Origin: Vibrio neptunius
Lineage (GTDB): Bacteria; Pseudomonadota; Gammaproteobacteria; Enterobacterales; Vibrionaceae
Assembly (NCBI GenBank): GCA_019339365.1
Contig: CP079860.1
Coordinates: 186,001-250,000, forward strand
Length of the DNA stretch: 64,000 nucleotides
Reading direction: 5' to 3'
Shown: positions 28,191 through 36,844 of the stretch, one piece after another
How the letters are laid out: each line of letters starts with the position of its first letter
Position numbering within the stretch: the first letter of the stretch is position 1
Notes under the pieces: model-generated
Told to the model about the DNA's origin: nothing
The model's input: only the letters and a program-made list of their open reading frames with translations
The model's database searches: none
Made by a program: the position numbers and the translations under genes

Positions 28191-28637
28191 ATGATTGAAA
28201 AAGAAATATATGAGTTGACGAGAGATGACCTCAAACAATACCCCATTTGGTATTTCCCAATGGACGATACTGTAGATGATGAGTTAACTATTCGACCATT
28301 TGATGGCGACTGCCAAACAAATGATTGTCAAGTTATTGCTCGTACAGTTTTTTTTGCAAATGATGGCTCAGAATACATGGGTTATATCTATTGGAACAAT
28401 CCAAATAATGTTGAAGATGTTAAACCGGTTGTGTTTGTAAATAATGAAGACTGTGTAACATTTTGGAATGGGATAGTCGAAGCTAACTGGAGTGATTATG
28501 GCGAGGAGCAGAAAGAACTGCGAAGCAAACTCCCACTAAAATACTCTTCAGAAACCGTTCAAGGTCTTGAGTCTTTGTCTGGTAAATTAGAGGGTCTCTA
28601 TTATTTTGAAGATGAAAATATAGCGTTCAAACCTTAA
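28191..28637 (+). CDS. Putative orphan immunity protein
   Basis: 148-residue acidic cytosolic protein (MIEKEIYELTRDDLKQYPIW...). The aromatic- and Asp/Glu-rich composition is typical of immunity proteins of polymorphic toxins, and it follows a pre-toxin remnant directly. The family is not recognised. Its cognate toxin domain has been deleted here. Confidence 0.6.
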   Translation: MIEKEIYELTRDDLKQYPIWYFPMDDTVDDELTIRPFDGDCQTNDCQVIARTVFFANDGSEYMGYIYWNNPNNVEDVKPVVFVNNEDCVTFWNGIVEANWSDYGEEQKELRSKLPLKYSSETVQGLESLSGKLEGLYYFEDENIAFKP

Positions 28638-28740
28638 ATCTAAGTTAGATTTATCAGTGCGTTACCTTAGGCCAGAAGTGAATCCAAGTAATATCAAGAA
28701 AAGAATGGCAGGTAGATAGGTTAAGACAGGCATCGATTGA

Positions 28741-29098
28741 CACATGATGACATTAAAACGACAGATACTTCACTGGGTGGGGTTACGAAGGGGCCACTGT
28801 GGACGTCGAGCAAGAAGAAATCTGATGTTAAAAACACTTTTAGGCATTGGAAGAAACATGATTCGGAGTTTCCTGAATTCAACAACGCAAAGAAATATAT
28901 TGAAGCAGCTTAGAGCTTCATAAACAGCCTACCCAAAGGTACTTTGATTAGAACTCGCACGAATGGGAATGAAACACGATATCATAGAAAATCAATTAGA
29001 TTTGGAGTTATGATGGAGGACGGGCCCCTCGGACAATGTGCAAGCCTGACCCATCACAGCATGAATATTGGAAAAATTTGGAGTACTTCAATGCCTAA
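28741..29098 (+). pseudogene. Toxin C-terminal fragment, one nonsense and one frameshift change
   Basis: Frame starts with the tail of the pre-toxin linker (HDDIKTTDTSLGGVTK) and continues into a toxin-like domain: FRHWKKHDSEFPEFNNAKKY, a TAG at 28911 (CAG in an intact copy would fit), then SLPKGTLIRTRTNGNETRYH and FGVMMEDG. A missing C in GGGCCCC (about 29022) shifts the frame; restoring it gives PPRTMCKPDPSQHEYWKN and a stop overlapping the next gene. The layout resembles BECR-type RNase toxins (KH...EF...YxxAA...F...FGV...G...TxxKP), by pattern only. Inactive as read. Confidence 0.6.
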
Positions 29099-29354
29099 TA
29101 ACAAAATGGCCTGTCGTGTGTGTGGTTTAATACAGTTGGATCCACCATGGGGTGAAGATGGAAAATCACCCAATTAAGATATCTGTTCTTGTTGCGGGGT
29201 TGAGTTCGGCTATGAAGATTCTACGGTAAAGGGCGTTGCTACTTATCAAAAAAATTGGCTAGAAGGCGGTTCAAACTGGGAAAATGGCGCAGAAAAACCT
29301 ACTGATTGGAGTGTAGATGAGCAGTTGAAAAACATACCACTCGATTTTAGTTGA
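29091..29354 (+). pseudogene. Cysteine-rich putative immunity gene with internal stop
   Basis: 87-codon gene overlapping the end of the upstream toxin. Begins MPNNKMACRVCGLIQLDPPW with a CxxC knuckle. A TAA at 29175 interrupts it before the second knuckle (DICSCCGVEFGYED), and the rest runs to LKNIPLDFS. The paired CxxC motifs suggest a zinc ribbon. One base change would restore it. Confidence 0.6.
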
Positions 29355-29439
29355 TGATGCGCGTTGTATCTGTTCCGTGATTCAGAGCAGATTATCATTG
29401 TGACGCAGTTCGATGCCACAATATTAAAAATTTAAGAAC

Positions 29440-29521
29440 AGGCACCAAGTTGCATTTTCATGGTCGAGCTGCTGGTTGTTACGCCGATGGACGTTTTATC
29501 AGATTCAGAGGAGTGCAGTAA
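29440..29521 (+). pseudogene. Toxin tail fragment
   Basis: Short frame directly after a repeat copy: KLHFHGRAAGCYADGRFIRF ending GVQ and TAA, 3 bases before the next immunity start. It looks like the last 25 residues of a toxin whose body has been lost. Family not recognised. Confidence 0.45.
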
Positions 29522-29523
29522 TT

Positions 29524-29781
29524 ATGAGTACTTTGCATTACGTTAAAGCTAGCGATGTCGATCGCGATTTCTGTTTTCTAGAAGTGTCTAGAAAACAGAA
29601 TGAAAGCCCTTTTATGGATGTCAGAATATCTGATGACAGACAGCTATCGTTTCATATATATAGAAGCCAATCAGATATATCGGTTTCGCCCGAAGAATGG
29701 ATAGAAATTCATGAAAAAGCTTTATCTTTCTATAAGTCAGAATTAGAAAATCAAGATACTTTTGAAAGCTGGGGCAAGTAG
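29524..29781 (+). CDS. Putative orphan immunity protein (85 aa)
   Basis: 85-residue protein starting MSTLHYVKASDVDRDFCFLE. Start chosen because the toxin tail ends just upstream; the open frame extends back to 29476. No recognised domain or membrane segment. Function inferred only from its place behind a toxin tail. Confidence 0.6.
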   Translation: MSTLHYVKASDVDRDFCFLEVSRKQNESPFMDVRISDDRQLSFHIYRSQSDISVSPEEWIEIHEKALSFYKSELENQDTFESWGK

Positions 29782-29944
29782 TTGCAACCCCAACAAAGTC
29801 CCAACCAAATGGCTGGGGCTATGGCACTTCTTGACCATGTGATAGCTCATCGACTGAACTGTGTAAGATCTCAGCTAACGGCACTAGTGCAAGGCGCGAG
29901 CATACTTTGATTAATTTTTAACCCAAAGGTCATTAATAAATCGG

Positions 29945-30056
29945 ATGTGCCCAGAGGAGCATACTAGATGCAGCGAACGCTGACAGAGTATTGCTTCCCG
30001 TGGGAAATAATGGATATGCGGTGTATCAAGTTGAAAAAATGGTACCGCTAAACTGA
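29945..30056 (+). pseudogene. Toxin tail fragment
   Basis: Open frame without a start, ending RVLLPVGNNGYAVYQVEKMV plus PLN and TGA at 30054. RVLLP-type endings occur in several polymorphic toxins; family not assigned. It precedes the DUF2283 gene by 31 bases. Confidence 0.4.
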
Positions 30057-30087
30057 AAACAACACTAATTAAAAGAGATGAGTAAAA

Positions 30088-30294
30088 ATGAGTAACGCGC
30101 CTATTCAAATAAAAGTTAGTGAAGATAATGACGAAGTGGCTTATTTATATTTGCCCGCTCATCCGAAGAAATCAGTTCCTGGAATCGTAAAAAAGCAGCT
30201 GAGGCTTGCTGATGTAATTGAAAATTATAAAGGCCCAGACATTTATCTAGATTTTGATCAAGATAATGAGTTAATAGGAATTGAAGTCACTTAA
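30088..30294 (+). CDS. DUF2283 family protein, putative immunity
   Basis: 68 residues matching the DUF2283 layout: a beta-rich start (IQIKVSEDNDEVAYLYLPAH) and the conserved end YLDFDQDNELIGIEVT. DUF2283 proteins are small and of unknown function. Its place behind a toxin tail suggests immunity. Good ribosome site (AAAGAGATG) upstream. Confidence 0.7.
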   Translation: MSNAPIQIKVSEDNDEVAYLYLPAHPKKSVPGIVKKQLRLADVIENYKGPDIYLDFDQDNELIGIEVT

Positions 30295-30432
30295 CATACC
30301 AAAGGTCCGCTAGAGGCTTCAATGTAGTTTAGATAAGTACCGGTTAACCGATACTTCTAATGAGAGACAATCCGTCGATGTCGATTACCGAGTGATATGA
30401 TTCTGTGGCTAATTGGTAAAAGTAAATTAAAG

Positions 30433-30510
30433 ACAGACACCGCTTTACAGACATTCTATAGAGATGCTGATGCATTCCGAGCAGCAATTGAACTTGCAAA
30501 AGGGCTTTGA
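30433..30510 (+). pseudogene. Toxin tail fragment
   Basis: Directly after a decayed repeat copy, the frame reads DTALQTFYRDADAFRAAIEL plus AKGL and TGA. This is about 25 residues of a lost toxin, immediately before the CPCC immunity gene. Confidence 0.4.
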
Positions 30511-30511
30511 T

Positions 30512-31042
30512 ATGAGAAAAATCAATAGGGTGGAAGCGATAAAAGAGATATGCGGTAACAAATTGTCGACCCTTAACTTTAATGAACGAAAATCTGTTAT
30601 TTTAGATTGGTGGGGAATTGATGAGCAAGATATTGAGCTTTCCAGACTCTCTGCTCAGTTAAGGTGTCAGATATTAGAAAATGATGAACCACCAGAAGAT
30701 TGCGAAAGCCGCAAGTACGATGAGCTAATTCTCGTTGCCTTGTTATCCGAGTACAAGGGGGTTAGGAATACTTACATAGCTGAATATATGGATACAATGG
30801 GTCTTGGAGCTTTTCGCGTAGAAGGTGAAATGGAGAAACTGGAGGTTTGTCCATGTTGCAATTACAGAACATTGACATCCAGAGGAAACTATAACATCTG
30901 TGGATTATGTAACTGGGAAGATAATGGAATTAATGACGATGAGAATTATAGTGGTCCTAATCATATGACATTAGGTGAAGCACGTGAGATTTTCTTAAGA
31001 GACATAGAACAATTACCAACTAACAAATGGGTCAAGGCTTAA
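30512..31042 (+). CDS. CPCC-type cysteine-rich protein, putative immunity
   Basis: 176 residues. The N-terminal half is helical and acidic. The C-terminal half carries the cysteine-rich CPCC motif (EVCPCCNYRTLTSRGNYNIC, then GLCNWEDNG), followed by GPNHMTLGEAR as in that family. Zinc binding is likely. Proteins of this type are common immunity partners in polymorphic toxin loci. Start set at MRKINRVEAI, just after the toxin tail stop. Confidence 0.75.
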   Translation: MRKINRVEAIKEICGNKLSTLNFNERKSVILDWWGIDEQDIELSRLSAQLRCQILENDEPPEDCESRKYDELILVALLSEYKGVRNTYIAEYMDTMGLGAFRVEGEMEKLEVCPCCNYRTLTSRGNYNICGLCNWEDNGINDDENYSGPNHMTLGEAREIFLRDIEQLPTNKWVKA

Positions 31043-31074
31043 TTTTTAAGAGGTGAATTAAGGACAGGCACTAA

Positions 31075-31344
31075 GTTGCTTCAGATGGGCATTTTGGCAG
31101 TTCTCTGGGCAATAATCGCTCTATTTTCTCTATTGAACCGTCTGACTTAAAGTCAATCCTTCAGAGTAAGTCTGTAGTTCATTCTCCAGTAACTGACATT
31201 GGTGGAGGTCAGTTCTCTGGAGTAGTTGATGTAGGGAAAATCATAGGTAATGCATCGCTGAATGATGGCGGTGTTGCAACTAGCAGATTAAGAATACTTT
31301 CAGACAAAGCCGGAAATCTAATTACAACCTACCCTGTAAAATAA
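31075..31344 (+). pseudogene. Toxin C-terminal fragment (possible EndoU-like tail)
   Basis: Frame without a start, from just after a repeat copy: DGHFGSSLGNNRSIFSIEPS, then VVDVGKIIGNASLNDGG, ending AGNLITTYPVK. The closing TTYP and the preceding strand pattern resemble the end of bacterial EndoU-type RNase toxins, but the catalytic histidines would lie in the missing part. Low certainty on family. Confidence 0.45.
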
Positions 31345-31356
31345 AGAGGGCAACTA

Positions 31357-31854
31357 ATGAGTTCACACAAGCAGTTCTGGGACACTTTTACTACTTTTCT
31401 CAGAAGTATTGAATTGGAAAATACATCTACGGTGCAATTCGTCAGTTGTTTAATTGGTTGGTCGCTTTCTAATCGGAGAGCATTTCCTGAAGAATCATGG
31501 AATTCATATGGATTAGACCAGTTAACTTCAATTGATTGTGAAAGGTATGAGATTGAATTTACGGAAGAAAGTTTACATTCGACAATTTCAAGACTTGTTA
31601 AGCAATCTCCTTCCTCTAAAGATTCTATAACTATGATAATTAGAGATGTTCTCTGGGATTGTATTGTTCATAAGTCAGAATTAAAGTGTCCTAACTGCGG
31701 AGACGATGATTTAAGAGTTTTAGTAGCTTGTGAGTCGAGAGAAATTGTCCTCGCCTGTGACATATGCTGTTGGAGCCAAAGCAAGAATGGCAATAAATAT
31801 GTAGGCGACAAGAAATTACGAATTGCTGAAAAATCAGAGCTCGATAGCTTGTAA
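31357..31854 (+). CDS. Putative orphan immunity protein with zinc ribbon
   Basis: 165 residues: helical N-terminal region (SSHKQFWDTFTTFLRSIELE) and a C-terminal four-cysteine ribbon (KCPNCGDDD...LACDICCWSQ). It follows a toxin tail by 12 bases. No named family recognised. Confidence 0.6.
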   Translation: MSSHKQFWDTFTTFLRSIELENTSTVQFVSCLIGWSLSNRRAFPEESWNSYGLDQLTSIDCERYEIEFTEESLHSTISRLVKQSPSSKDSITMIIRDVLWDCIVHKSELKCPNCGDDDLRVLVACESREIVLACDICCWSQSKNGNKYVGDKKLRIAEKSELDSL

Positions 31855-31860
31855 TATTTT

Positions 31861-31929
31861 AATGTTACAAACAGTGCAAAAGCTGCCGCCGATGCTGCAT
31901 TAGCTGCTGGTAGTAAATTAAGAAAGTGA
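31861..31929 (+). pseudogene. Pre-toxin linker fragment
   Basis: NVTNSAKAAADAALAAGSKL and RK, TGA. It resembles the NVTK linker seen after the pre-toxin segment of other units (40981 and 34521). It abuts the next repeat, so the toxin that followed has been removed. Confidence 0.4.
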
Positions 31930-31945
31930 ATTAAGGACAGGCACC

Positions 31946-32062
31946 GATTTTCAGGATAATTTATTAAATAAAAGAGTTCAGGATGGAAAACCATTTAACG
32001 GTGAAACTATGAGACGCAGTGCTTCTGACGACTCTGACTTTATAATCGATTTTGATTTGTGA
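31946..32062 (+). pseudogene. Toxin tail fragment
   Basis: Reads DFQDNLLNKRVQDGKPFNGE then TMRRSASDDSDFIIDFDL and TGA at 32060. It begins inside the second subtype of the repeat. No domain recognised; about 38 residues of a lost toxin. Confidence 0.4.
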
Positions 32063-32070
32063 GAATAATT

Positions 32071-32493
32071 ATGAATAAAGATGAGTGGTATCAGGATAGA
32101 ATACTTTGGCGAGCCAATCAAAGTAACTTATTAAATAAGAGTTGCATGCTATTTTATGAAATGCCAAAAGACAACAGAGAATTTATTGTTGACTCCATTA
32201 AGGATGATATAAACCCTATTCTAGTGTTTTGGGAAAGTTCAAAAAAGTGGACTGTTTTGGGGACAAGAGCTATCTGCTCTTGTCACCACGAAACATTAAA
32301 TACAGTAGATTTAGATGAAATCAGGAAAAAAGTAGTTTTACAAAGCCCTGCTGATTCAGAGAAGGAAAATATCAAAACTGACGCAAACTTGCTTTTGCTC
32401 GAGGAAACTGGAAAAAGGGTATGGGCACCACAAGGAGCTGAATTGTTTGCATTGATGAATATACTTCTAATGTTTCCTTTGAGGGAAAAGTAG
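32071..32493 (+). CDS. Putative orphan immunity protein
   Basis: 140-residue protein starting MNKDEWYQDRILWRANQSNL; no cysteine motif except SCHH, no membrane segment. Start at 32071 lies 8 bases after the toxin tail stop. Family not recognised. Confidence 0.6.
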   Translation: MNKDEWYQDRILWRANQSNLLNKSCMLFYEMPKDNREFIVDSIKDDINPILVFWESSKKWTVLGTRAICSCHHETLNTVDLDEIRKKVVLQSPADSEKENIKTDANLLLLEETGKRVWAPQGAELFALMNILLMFPLREK

Positions 32494-32498
32494 TAATA

Positions 32499-32630
32499 CT
32501 ACTTCTTTTCCGCCTTTACGTAGATCTCAGAAGGGGCAATCTCGAAATACTTGAGCAAGACTGGGCATAACCAGCCTTCTTCGATGCCGTTGAGATTATA
32601 CCAGTTACCTTCACACTCATCTCTAACCTA
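32499..32630 (-). pseudogene. C-terminal gene fragment (DUF6717-like)
   Basis: Minus-strand frame without a start: GNWYNLNGIEEGWLCPVLLK then YFEIAPSEIYVKAEKK and TAG. The WYxxxGxEGWLCPxLxKYFxxAPxxIYVKAE pattern resembles DUF6717-type proteins, from memory. The 5' part is missing. It is one of the few minus-strand remnants in the island. Confidence 0.4.
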
Positions 32631-33032
32631 TGTAAGTTTTAATGAAATTCGGGAAATACATTTTAAATTAAGGACAGGCACTAATAAATTAAGAATAAAT
32701 TAAGGACAGGCACCGATTTTCAGAATAAGCGGTGGTTCCGGGCCACATCAAGCGTCTATCGTGGGGCTTGCAACTTCATGCTCCCCTGCACGCTCTATTT
32801 ACCCCCTCTGCCTTCAGCATCTCCCCAAGGGGGAGTCGGACAGCCAACCGCTACCCGTCCACCCCTAAAGGGGCTCCTCAAAAGCAAAAACAGAAAGTGC
32901 GTCTAGGGCTTAAAGATCGTAAAATACCGCAGTACCTAGGGTGCAGGCTCTTTAAGGTACTGAAGGCATTAGGGTTACGGGCAGTATTGGCTACGATGCG
33001 CGTCAGGGTGTCTTGAAGTTACAAAGGGACTA

Positions 33033-33348
33033 GCGGATACGAAAAATATCCGCTTTACCCAAGAAAGCTTCGGGGCCAAATTTAGTGATGGTCGTTCGTT
33101 TCAAGGGTTAATTGACGATTTTGCTTCTGGGAATGTTTCACTAAATGATCTTCCGCTAATTCGAACCTTCGTTCGGGATGGCAAGACGTATACGCTTGAC
33201 AACAGGCAGTTGTTTGCGGCTCATCAAGCGGGAGTTCAGGTAAAAACTGTTCCAGCTACTGCTAACGAAATAGCTAAAGAGCTACCCTAAGAAATTTACC
33301 ACGGTTAATGATGGTACGATCATTAGCATTCGTGGCTCTTTGCAATAG
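33033..33348 (+). pseudogene. TLDNRQL-type toxin C-terminus, frameshifted
   Basis: Frame reads NIRFTQESFGAKFSDGRSFQ, IDDFASGNVSLNDLPLIRTF and the signature GKTYTLDNRQLFAAHQAGV, a C-terminal module common in Rhs-type polymorphic toxins. One extra C (CTACCCTAAG near 33288) creates a stop; removing it continues KKFTTVNDGTIISIRGSLQ to TAG. The stretch 32730-33030 before it is unusually GC-rich and contains the fragment GSIGYDARQGVLKLQRD, possibly upstream toxin sequence. Inactive as read. Confidence 0.6.
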
Positions 33349-33356
33349 GCGAGCTA

Positions 33357-33611
33357 ATGAATTTTAAAGAAAAAGCAGAAGCGATATCAACAAGGGAAGA
33401 TTTGGCGTCCTTTGTTGATGAGTTAAAGACTGATTTAATCCAAAACCCCAAAGAGTGGGAAAATCCAAATTTGGAAAGGTTTTTGGATGCTATGAGTGCA
33501 TGGACTTTCTCTATGGATAATTTGTACAAAAATCTCGGGAGAGAGACCCCTATCCAACCTAGCTGGAAAGCTTTCGCTGAAATTTTACTTGCAGCAAAAG
33601 TTTATGAATGA
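33357..33611 (+). CDS. Immunity protein partner of the TLDNRQL-type toxin
   Basis: 84-residue protein: DLASFVDELKTDLIQNPKEW, ENPNLERFLDAMSAWTFSMD and a PSWKAFAEILLAAKVYE ending. This matches small DUF7660-like proteins usually found beside TLDNRRL-type toxins, from memory. Its ATG is 9 bases after the toxin stop and a terminator follows at once. Confidence 0.7.
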   Translation: MNFKEKAEAISTREDLASFVDELKTDLIQNPKEWENPNLERFLDAMSAWTFSMDNLYKNLGRETPIQPSWKAFAEILLAAKVYE

Positions 33612-33615
33612 TCCC

Positions 33616-33637
33616 AAAGCCCGCACTAGCGGGCTTT
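33616..33637. terminator. Terminator after immunity gene
   Basis: AAAGCCCGC, loop ACTA, GCGGGCTTT then TTAA. The identical hairpin recurs at 41689-41710, both times joined to the same minus-strand regulator fragment. Confidence 0.75.
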
Positions 33638-33820
33638 TTAATGCGCAGCTTGCTGGATCACCGTGTCCAGCACATCCATCACAAACTTCTGTTTGGACTT
33701 CGGTAGCTGACTGTTCTGTTCAACCTGCTTTAGCAGCTTAGGGGCTGGCGCGCGCTTTTTACCGTTGGTTGGCAGAATGCCAATCAGCTCTTCCACCAAT
33801 ACTGCTAATAATAAATTGAG
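33638..33820 (-). pseudogene. C-terminal fragment of a regulator-like gene
   Basis: Minus-strand frame without a start: LAVLVEELIGILPTNGKKRA...QLPKSKQKFVMDVLDTVIQQ AAH and TAA. The ending resembles the C-terminus of XRE-type regulators. A shorter homologous fragment lies at 41711-41803 beside the same terminator. Confidence 0.5.
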
Positions 33821-33840
33821 ATAATAAATTAAGGACAGGC

Positions 33841-33972
33841 ACTAAATTGCACAAAGGTCATAATTCTGTAGTCCATCGAACGGATGGTACAACTGTTCCG
33901 GCTAACCGCATCTGGGTTAGAAACAATGGTTCTGGTACATTCCACGCCTATCCTGTCGAATTAAAATATTAA
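33841..33972 (+). pseudogene. Toxin tail fragment
   Basis: Directly after a repeat copy: LHKGHNSVVHRTDGTTVPAN then RIWVRNNGSGTFHAYPVELKY and TAA. The HKGHNS start and HAYPVE end suggest the last 40 residues of a nuclease-type toxin; family not assigned. Confidence 0.45.
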
Positions 33973-33989
33973 ATGTAGAGGAGAGTTGA

Positions 33990-34517
33990 GTGAAATTCGG
34001 TATTCAAGTAAGCAACCCTAAAGTCTCGGGGAAAAGAGATCCTGATGATGAGACTTTGGATGAATGTGTCGAGACCAGCTTTTTATTAAATACAGAAATG
34101 GCCTTAATTGAGTGGCTTGGGGTATTTATCCCTCTACATTATAAATATTCAATTAGTATGATGTTGCTTGATATCATTATGATGCTTCACCTGTTACTAG
34201 ATCAAAAGGATGGTGAAACCGAAATCACATGGACCTCTAGCGATTTTAATGCTAGCTGGGCTATGTCTTGGCGGGGAGATGATTTAACTATCGATGCCCG
34301 ATGGAATTCAGTAATCGGCAAGACTGAAAATCTATTAAATGATCTGGATGAGCTTAAAATTAGCAAGTCAGAATTTATCTCTGAGTGGAAAGTATTGCTG
34401 GGGACTGTAATGGATGCGTTGATTGAGTGTGGTTACAGTGAGGCTAACGTTAAAGGCTTTGAGAGGCTTCAGAGTGTTTATTCACGAATAAACGAGGTTG
34501 GCCTATTATATAAATAA
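33990..34517 (+). CDS. Putative orphan immunity protein
   Basis: 175 residues, GTG start with GGAGAG upstream. Mixed alpha/beta protein with a hydrophobic middle (YSISMMLLDIIMMLHLLL) and acidic flanks; SWAMSWRGDDLTIDARW is distinctive. Family not recognised. It follows a toxin tail by 17 bases. Confidence 0.6.
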   Translation: MKFGIQVSNPKVSGKRDPDDETLDECVETSFLLNTEMALIEWLGVFIPLHYKYSISMMLLDIIMMLHLLLDQKDGETEITWTSSDFNASWAMSWRGDDLTIDARWNSVIGKTENLLNDLDELKISKSEFISEWKVLLGTVMDALIECGYSEANVKGFERLQSVYSRINEVGLLYK

Positions 34518-34520
34518 ACT

Positions 34521-34694
34521 AATGTTACAAAGAGTGCAGACAATCTTGCCGGCTATGCTCATAACTATCAGAAAAGTGTTGGTGCGTCTCAGCGCCTACC
34601 CCAAGTGCTTCAATCGGGTGGTAATAAGTTAAGTAGCCGTGTAGCTAACGGGCTTAATGAGCACTTTGGTGAAAATATAACGAAGAAGGATTAG
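34521..34694 (+). pseudogene. Truncated toxin domain
   Basis: Starts with the linker NVTKSADNLAGYAHNYQKSV and continues GASQRLPQVLQSGGNKLSSR to NEHFGENITKKD and TAG, with a further RALEGMNK-like echo before the next repeat. It is the N-terminal half of a toxin domain cut by the repeat at 34730; no immunity gene follows it. Confidence 0.45.
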
Positions 34695-34736
34695 AGTAGA
34701 GCCCTAGAAGGTATGAACAAGGTGGAAGTAAATTAA

Positions 34737-35339
34737 GGACAGGCACTAAATTGCAGCGGTAAGACGATATTTGGTGACATCGAGTTAGATCCCCTTACTC
34801 GCAATCTAGCCGCAGCGAGTATATTTCTGGGCCCCGTTGCAAAAGCAGCGGTTAAAACGACTAAAGTAGCGGTTACGGTAGCAAGACATTCCAATCAAGC
34901 CGCTGATTTACTTACTGCGAGCTCGAAAGTCCATGATGCCACTAAAGCGACAGATGCAGCGCTGGGTGGTGTTACAAAGTTAACAGGGAACAGTTGGAAG
35001 TTAACCCTCAAAGAGATTTAGACTTGAGGGGGACTGGCGCCACATTCAGGGATGCCTTGGACGAAGCATTCAAAAGAACGGGTGTTCCTCGCGACCAGTT
35101 TAAGGTAACAAAGTGGGGGCGTGATCAAAATAGAAAAAGTGTACCAGTTGAATACTCGGGGCTAGGAGGAGCCAATGTAAATATGGACATTCCGCAGTGG
35201 AACAATGTCAAACCTATATGGTTCTATTGGGGCTTGCCCGCACCAACCACACATTGGTTATCAAACTCCTGGAAAAGGAAGCAGCAGAGTTCGAGGCCAT
35301 ATTTTTACGATTACATCCCAGCAACAAGAAGGTAAGACC
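34737..35339 (+). pseudogene. Pre-toxin plus toxin domain, copy 1, frameshifted
   Basis: Carries the shared pre-toxin segment (GKTIFGDIELDPLTRNLAAA, GPVAKAAVKTTKVAVTVARH) then a toxin domain: LRGTGATFRDALDEAFKRTG, VPVEYSGLGGANVNMDIPQW, HQPHIGYQTPGK...GHIFTIT. The late HxGxQTPGK-GHIF pattern recalls Ntox47-type RNase toxins, tentatively. Against copy 2 (38158-38760) it lacks one T near 35002 and has one extra base near 35218, so it is broken. Confidence 0.6.
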
Positions 35340-35762
35340 ATGAGCAACGCTGACGAAATAGTTAATGTAGGTAAGGAGCTGGGTATAAAATGTTCTCTAC
35401 TGGCAGAGGTAGAAGGCAAGGCTTTAGTATCGAAGGTTTTAGACAAGTTTGAGCCATTTAAAGTTACTGGACATCTTGCAATAGATCGAGACTCTATCTC
35501 GATACCACTGGAAGGAAACGAGTTCTCTTATTCAGAAAGGTTGGATAATGAAGATGCTTTTATCTTTTTTGATCAAGAGGGTGACGATAGAAAACGCGTC
35601 GTACACATAGAAGGTGCAAGGACAATATGTAGAATAATGGATAACTCATTTGGAATGGAATATTTTTTATCTAATAAGAATGCTACATATCTTGTTGCGG
35701 TTAATTGGTACACGATAGAAGTGGCCGGTACATTGTCAGATAGATTTGCTGATTTAGTTTAG
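35340..35762 (+). CDS. Putative immunity protein, copy 1
   Basis: 140 residues: MSNADEIVNVGKELGIKCSL...SERLDNEDAFIFFDQEGDD...YTIEVAGTLSDRFADLV. AAGGT precedes the ATG. Nearly identical to copy 2 at 38761-39183. No family name assigned. It lies in frame with the toxin end, with no stop between them. Confidence 0.65.
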   Translation: MSNADEIVNVGKELGIKCSLLAEVEGKALVSKVLDKFEPFKVTGHLAIDRDSISIPLEGNEFSYSERLDNEDAFIFFDQEGDDRKRVVHIEGARTICRIMDNSFGMEYFLSNKNATYLVAVNWYTIEVAGTLSDRFADLV

Positions 35763-35786
35763 TGTTGCAAAGAGAAGGTGAATTAA

Positions 35787-36191
35787 GGACAGGCACTAAA
35801 TTGCACTTCGGTAGCAAGACATTCCGATGAAGCCGCTGATTTACTTACTGCGAGCTCGAAAGTCCATGATGCGACTAAAGAGACAGATGCAGCGCTGGGT
35901 GGTGTTGCAAAGTATGCACCTACAGCTAAGCACAGTAAAGGCGGCTGGGGAACAGAAATGGATCTTAGTGATGATGTGGCTCAGGATGTTTTAAACCACT
36001 CGCTCCAAGGTGGAAAGCAGAAGTATGGATATCATGATGGAAAGCTCTACGAGTTTCAGCCAGATAACCAAGGTGGATGGCATGGTTATCCAATAAAAGG
36101 TACAGAGGCTCCACCATCCGTATTAAAAGAAATGAAAAAACGTGGCGACTTTGGTAACGCTGAATACAAAAAATTGATTAAGGGTAAGTAA
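35787..36191 (+). CDS. Toxin C-terminal domain without start codon
   Basis: Open frame from the repeat stop: shared pre-toxin end (VARHSDEAADLLTASSKVHD) then a toxin domain with SKGGWGTEMDLSDDVAQDVL, KLYEFQPDNQGGWHGYPIKG and NAEYKKLIKGK. The WHGYP...PPSVLK pattern is typical of a short polymorphic-toxin C-terminus; activity not known to me. An internal ATG at 35958 (MDLSDD) could give a truncated product. The immunity ATG follows the TAA directly. Confidence 0.6.
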   Translation, partial: GQALNCTSVARHSDEAADLLTASSKVHDATKETDAALGGVAKYAPTAKHSKGGWGTEMDLSDDVAQDVLNHSLQGGKQKYGYHDGKLYEFQPDNQGGWHGYPIKGTEAPPSVLKEMKKRGDFGNAEYKKLIKGK

Positions 36192-36680
36192 ATGTACAAA
36201 TTCAATTTTGAAATTCACCCAGCTACGGAACTTGAACCGACAGCAAGCTTATTCTACCTATCAATAAGCCTTATTAATCACACGATGGGTGAAGATATAA
36301 ACCTAGCCAAGCTAGTTCTTGAAAAGATTGATCAGCTAGACTGGTTTGCAGAAAATGAAGCCGCAATTAGGAATGATAAATGGCCAGACATTTGTAATGA
36401 TGCTTATTCAGTGGCAATGGGGATAAACCAATTCTATGATCGGGTTGACCCTGATAGTTGTTCAGATGAAATAGAAAAAATGTATAAATATAGAGCCAGC
36501 CATGCACTTAGATTTGCGTTTAGAGGCCAAGATCTGCCTGATATAGTAATTGCGGCAAATAGTAGTGGGCATGAAGTTTCATGTGCTGAAGATGCGTCGA
36601 CTTACAAGTATGATGTCGATATAAATAGTCTGTTTGATGAGGTTGATAACGGTAAGAAAAAGCTTGAGCGACTTATCTGA
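36192..36680 (+). CDS. Putative immunity protein
   Basis: 162-residue acidic helical protein (MYKFNFEIHPATELEPTASL...). It starts at the base after the upstream toxin stop, so it is translationally linked and is its likely neutraliser. No domain recognised. Confidence 0.65.
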   Translation: MYKFNFEIHPATELEPTASLFYLSISLINHTMGEDINLAKLVLEKIDQLDWFAENEAAIRNDKWPDICNDAYSVAMGINQFYDRVDPDSCSDEIEKMYKYRASHALRFAFRGQDLPDIVIAANSSGHEVSCAEDASTYKYDVDINSLFDEVDNGKKKLERLI

Positions 36681-36703
36681 CAGCTCTAACTCTGTAATCA
36701 ATA

Positions 36704-36826
36704 GATGTTACAAACAAGACAACCATCGGCAGATGGATGTCACCAGATGAATTGGCAAAAATGCAAAAGACAGGAAAGGTTCAAGAGAGCTACACAGGAA
36801 CTACCCATGTAGCGAATCCTGAGTAA
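36704..36826 (+). pseudogene. Truncated toxin domain
   Basis: DVTNKTTIGRWMSPDELAKM then QKTGKVQESYTGTTHVANPE and TAA. The GRWMSxxELxKMxxTGKVQES start is seen in toxins with an ART-like opening; only 40 residues remain before the repeat at 36837. Confidence 0.45.
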
Positions 36827-36844
36827 ATTAAGCAGGTAAATTAA

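Noticed and set aside
32732..33016. 94-codon plus-strand ORF in a GC-rich stretch
   Set aside because: Basic, proline-rich, no ribosome site and no sensible fold; the frame at 32985-33030 fits toxin remnants better.
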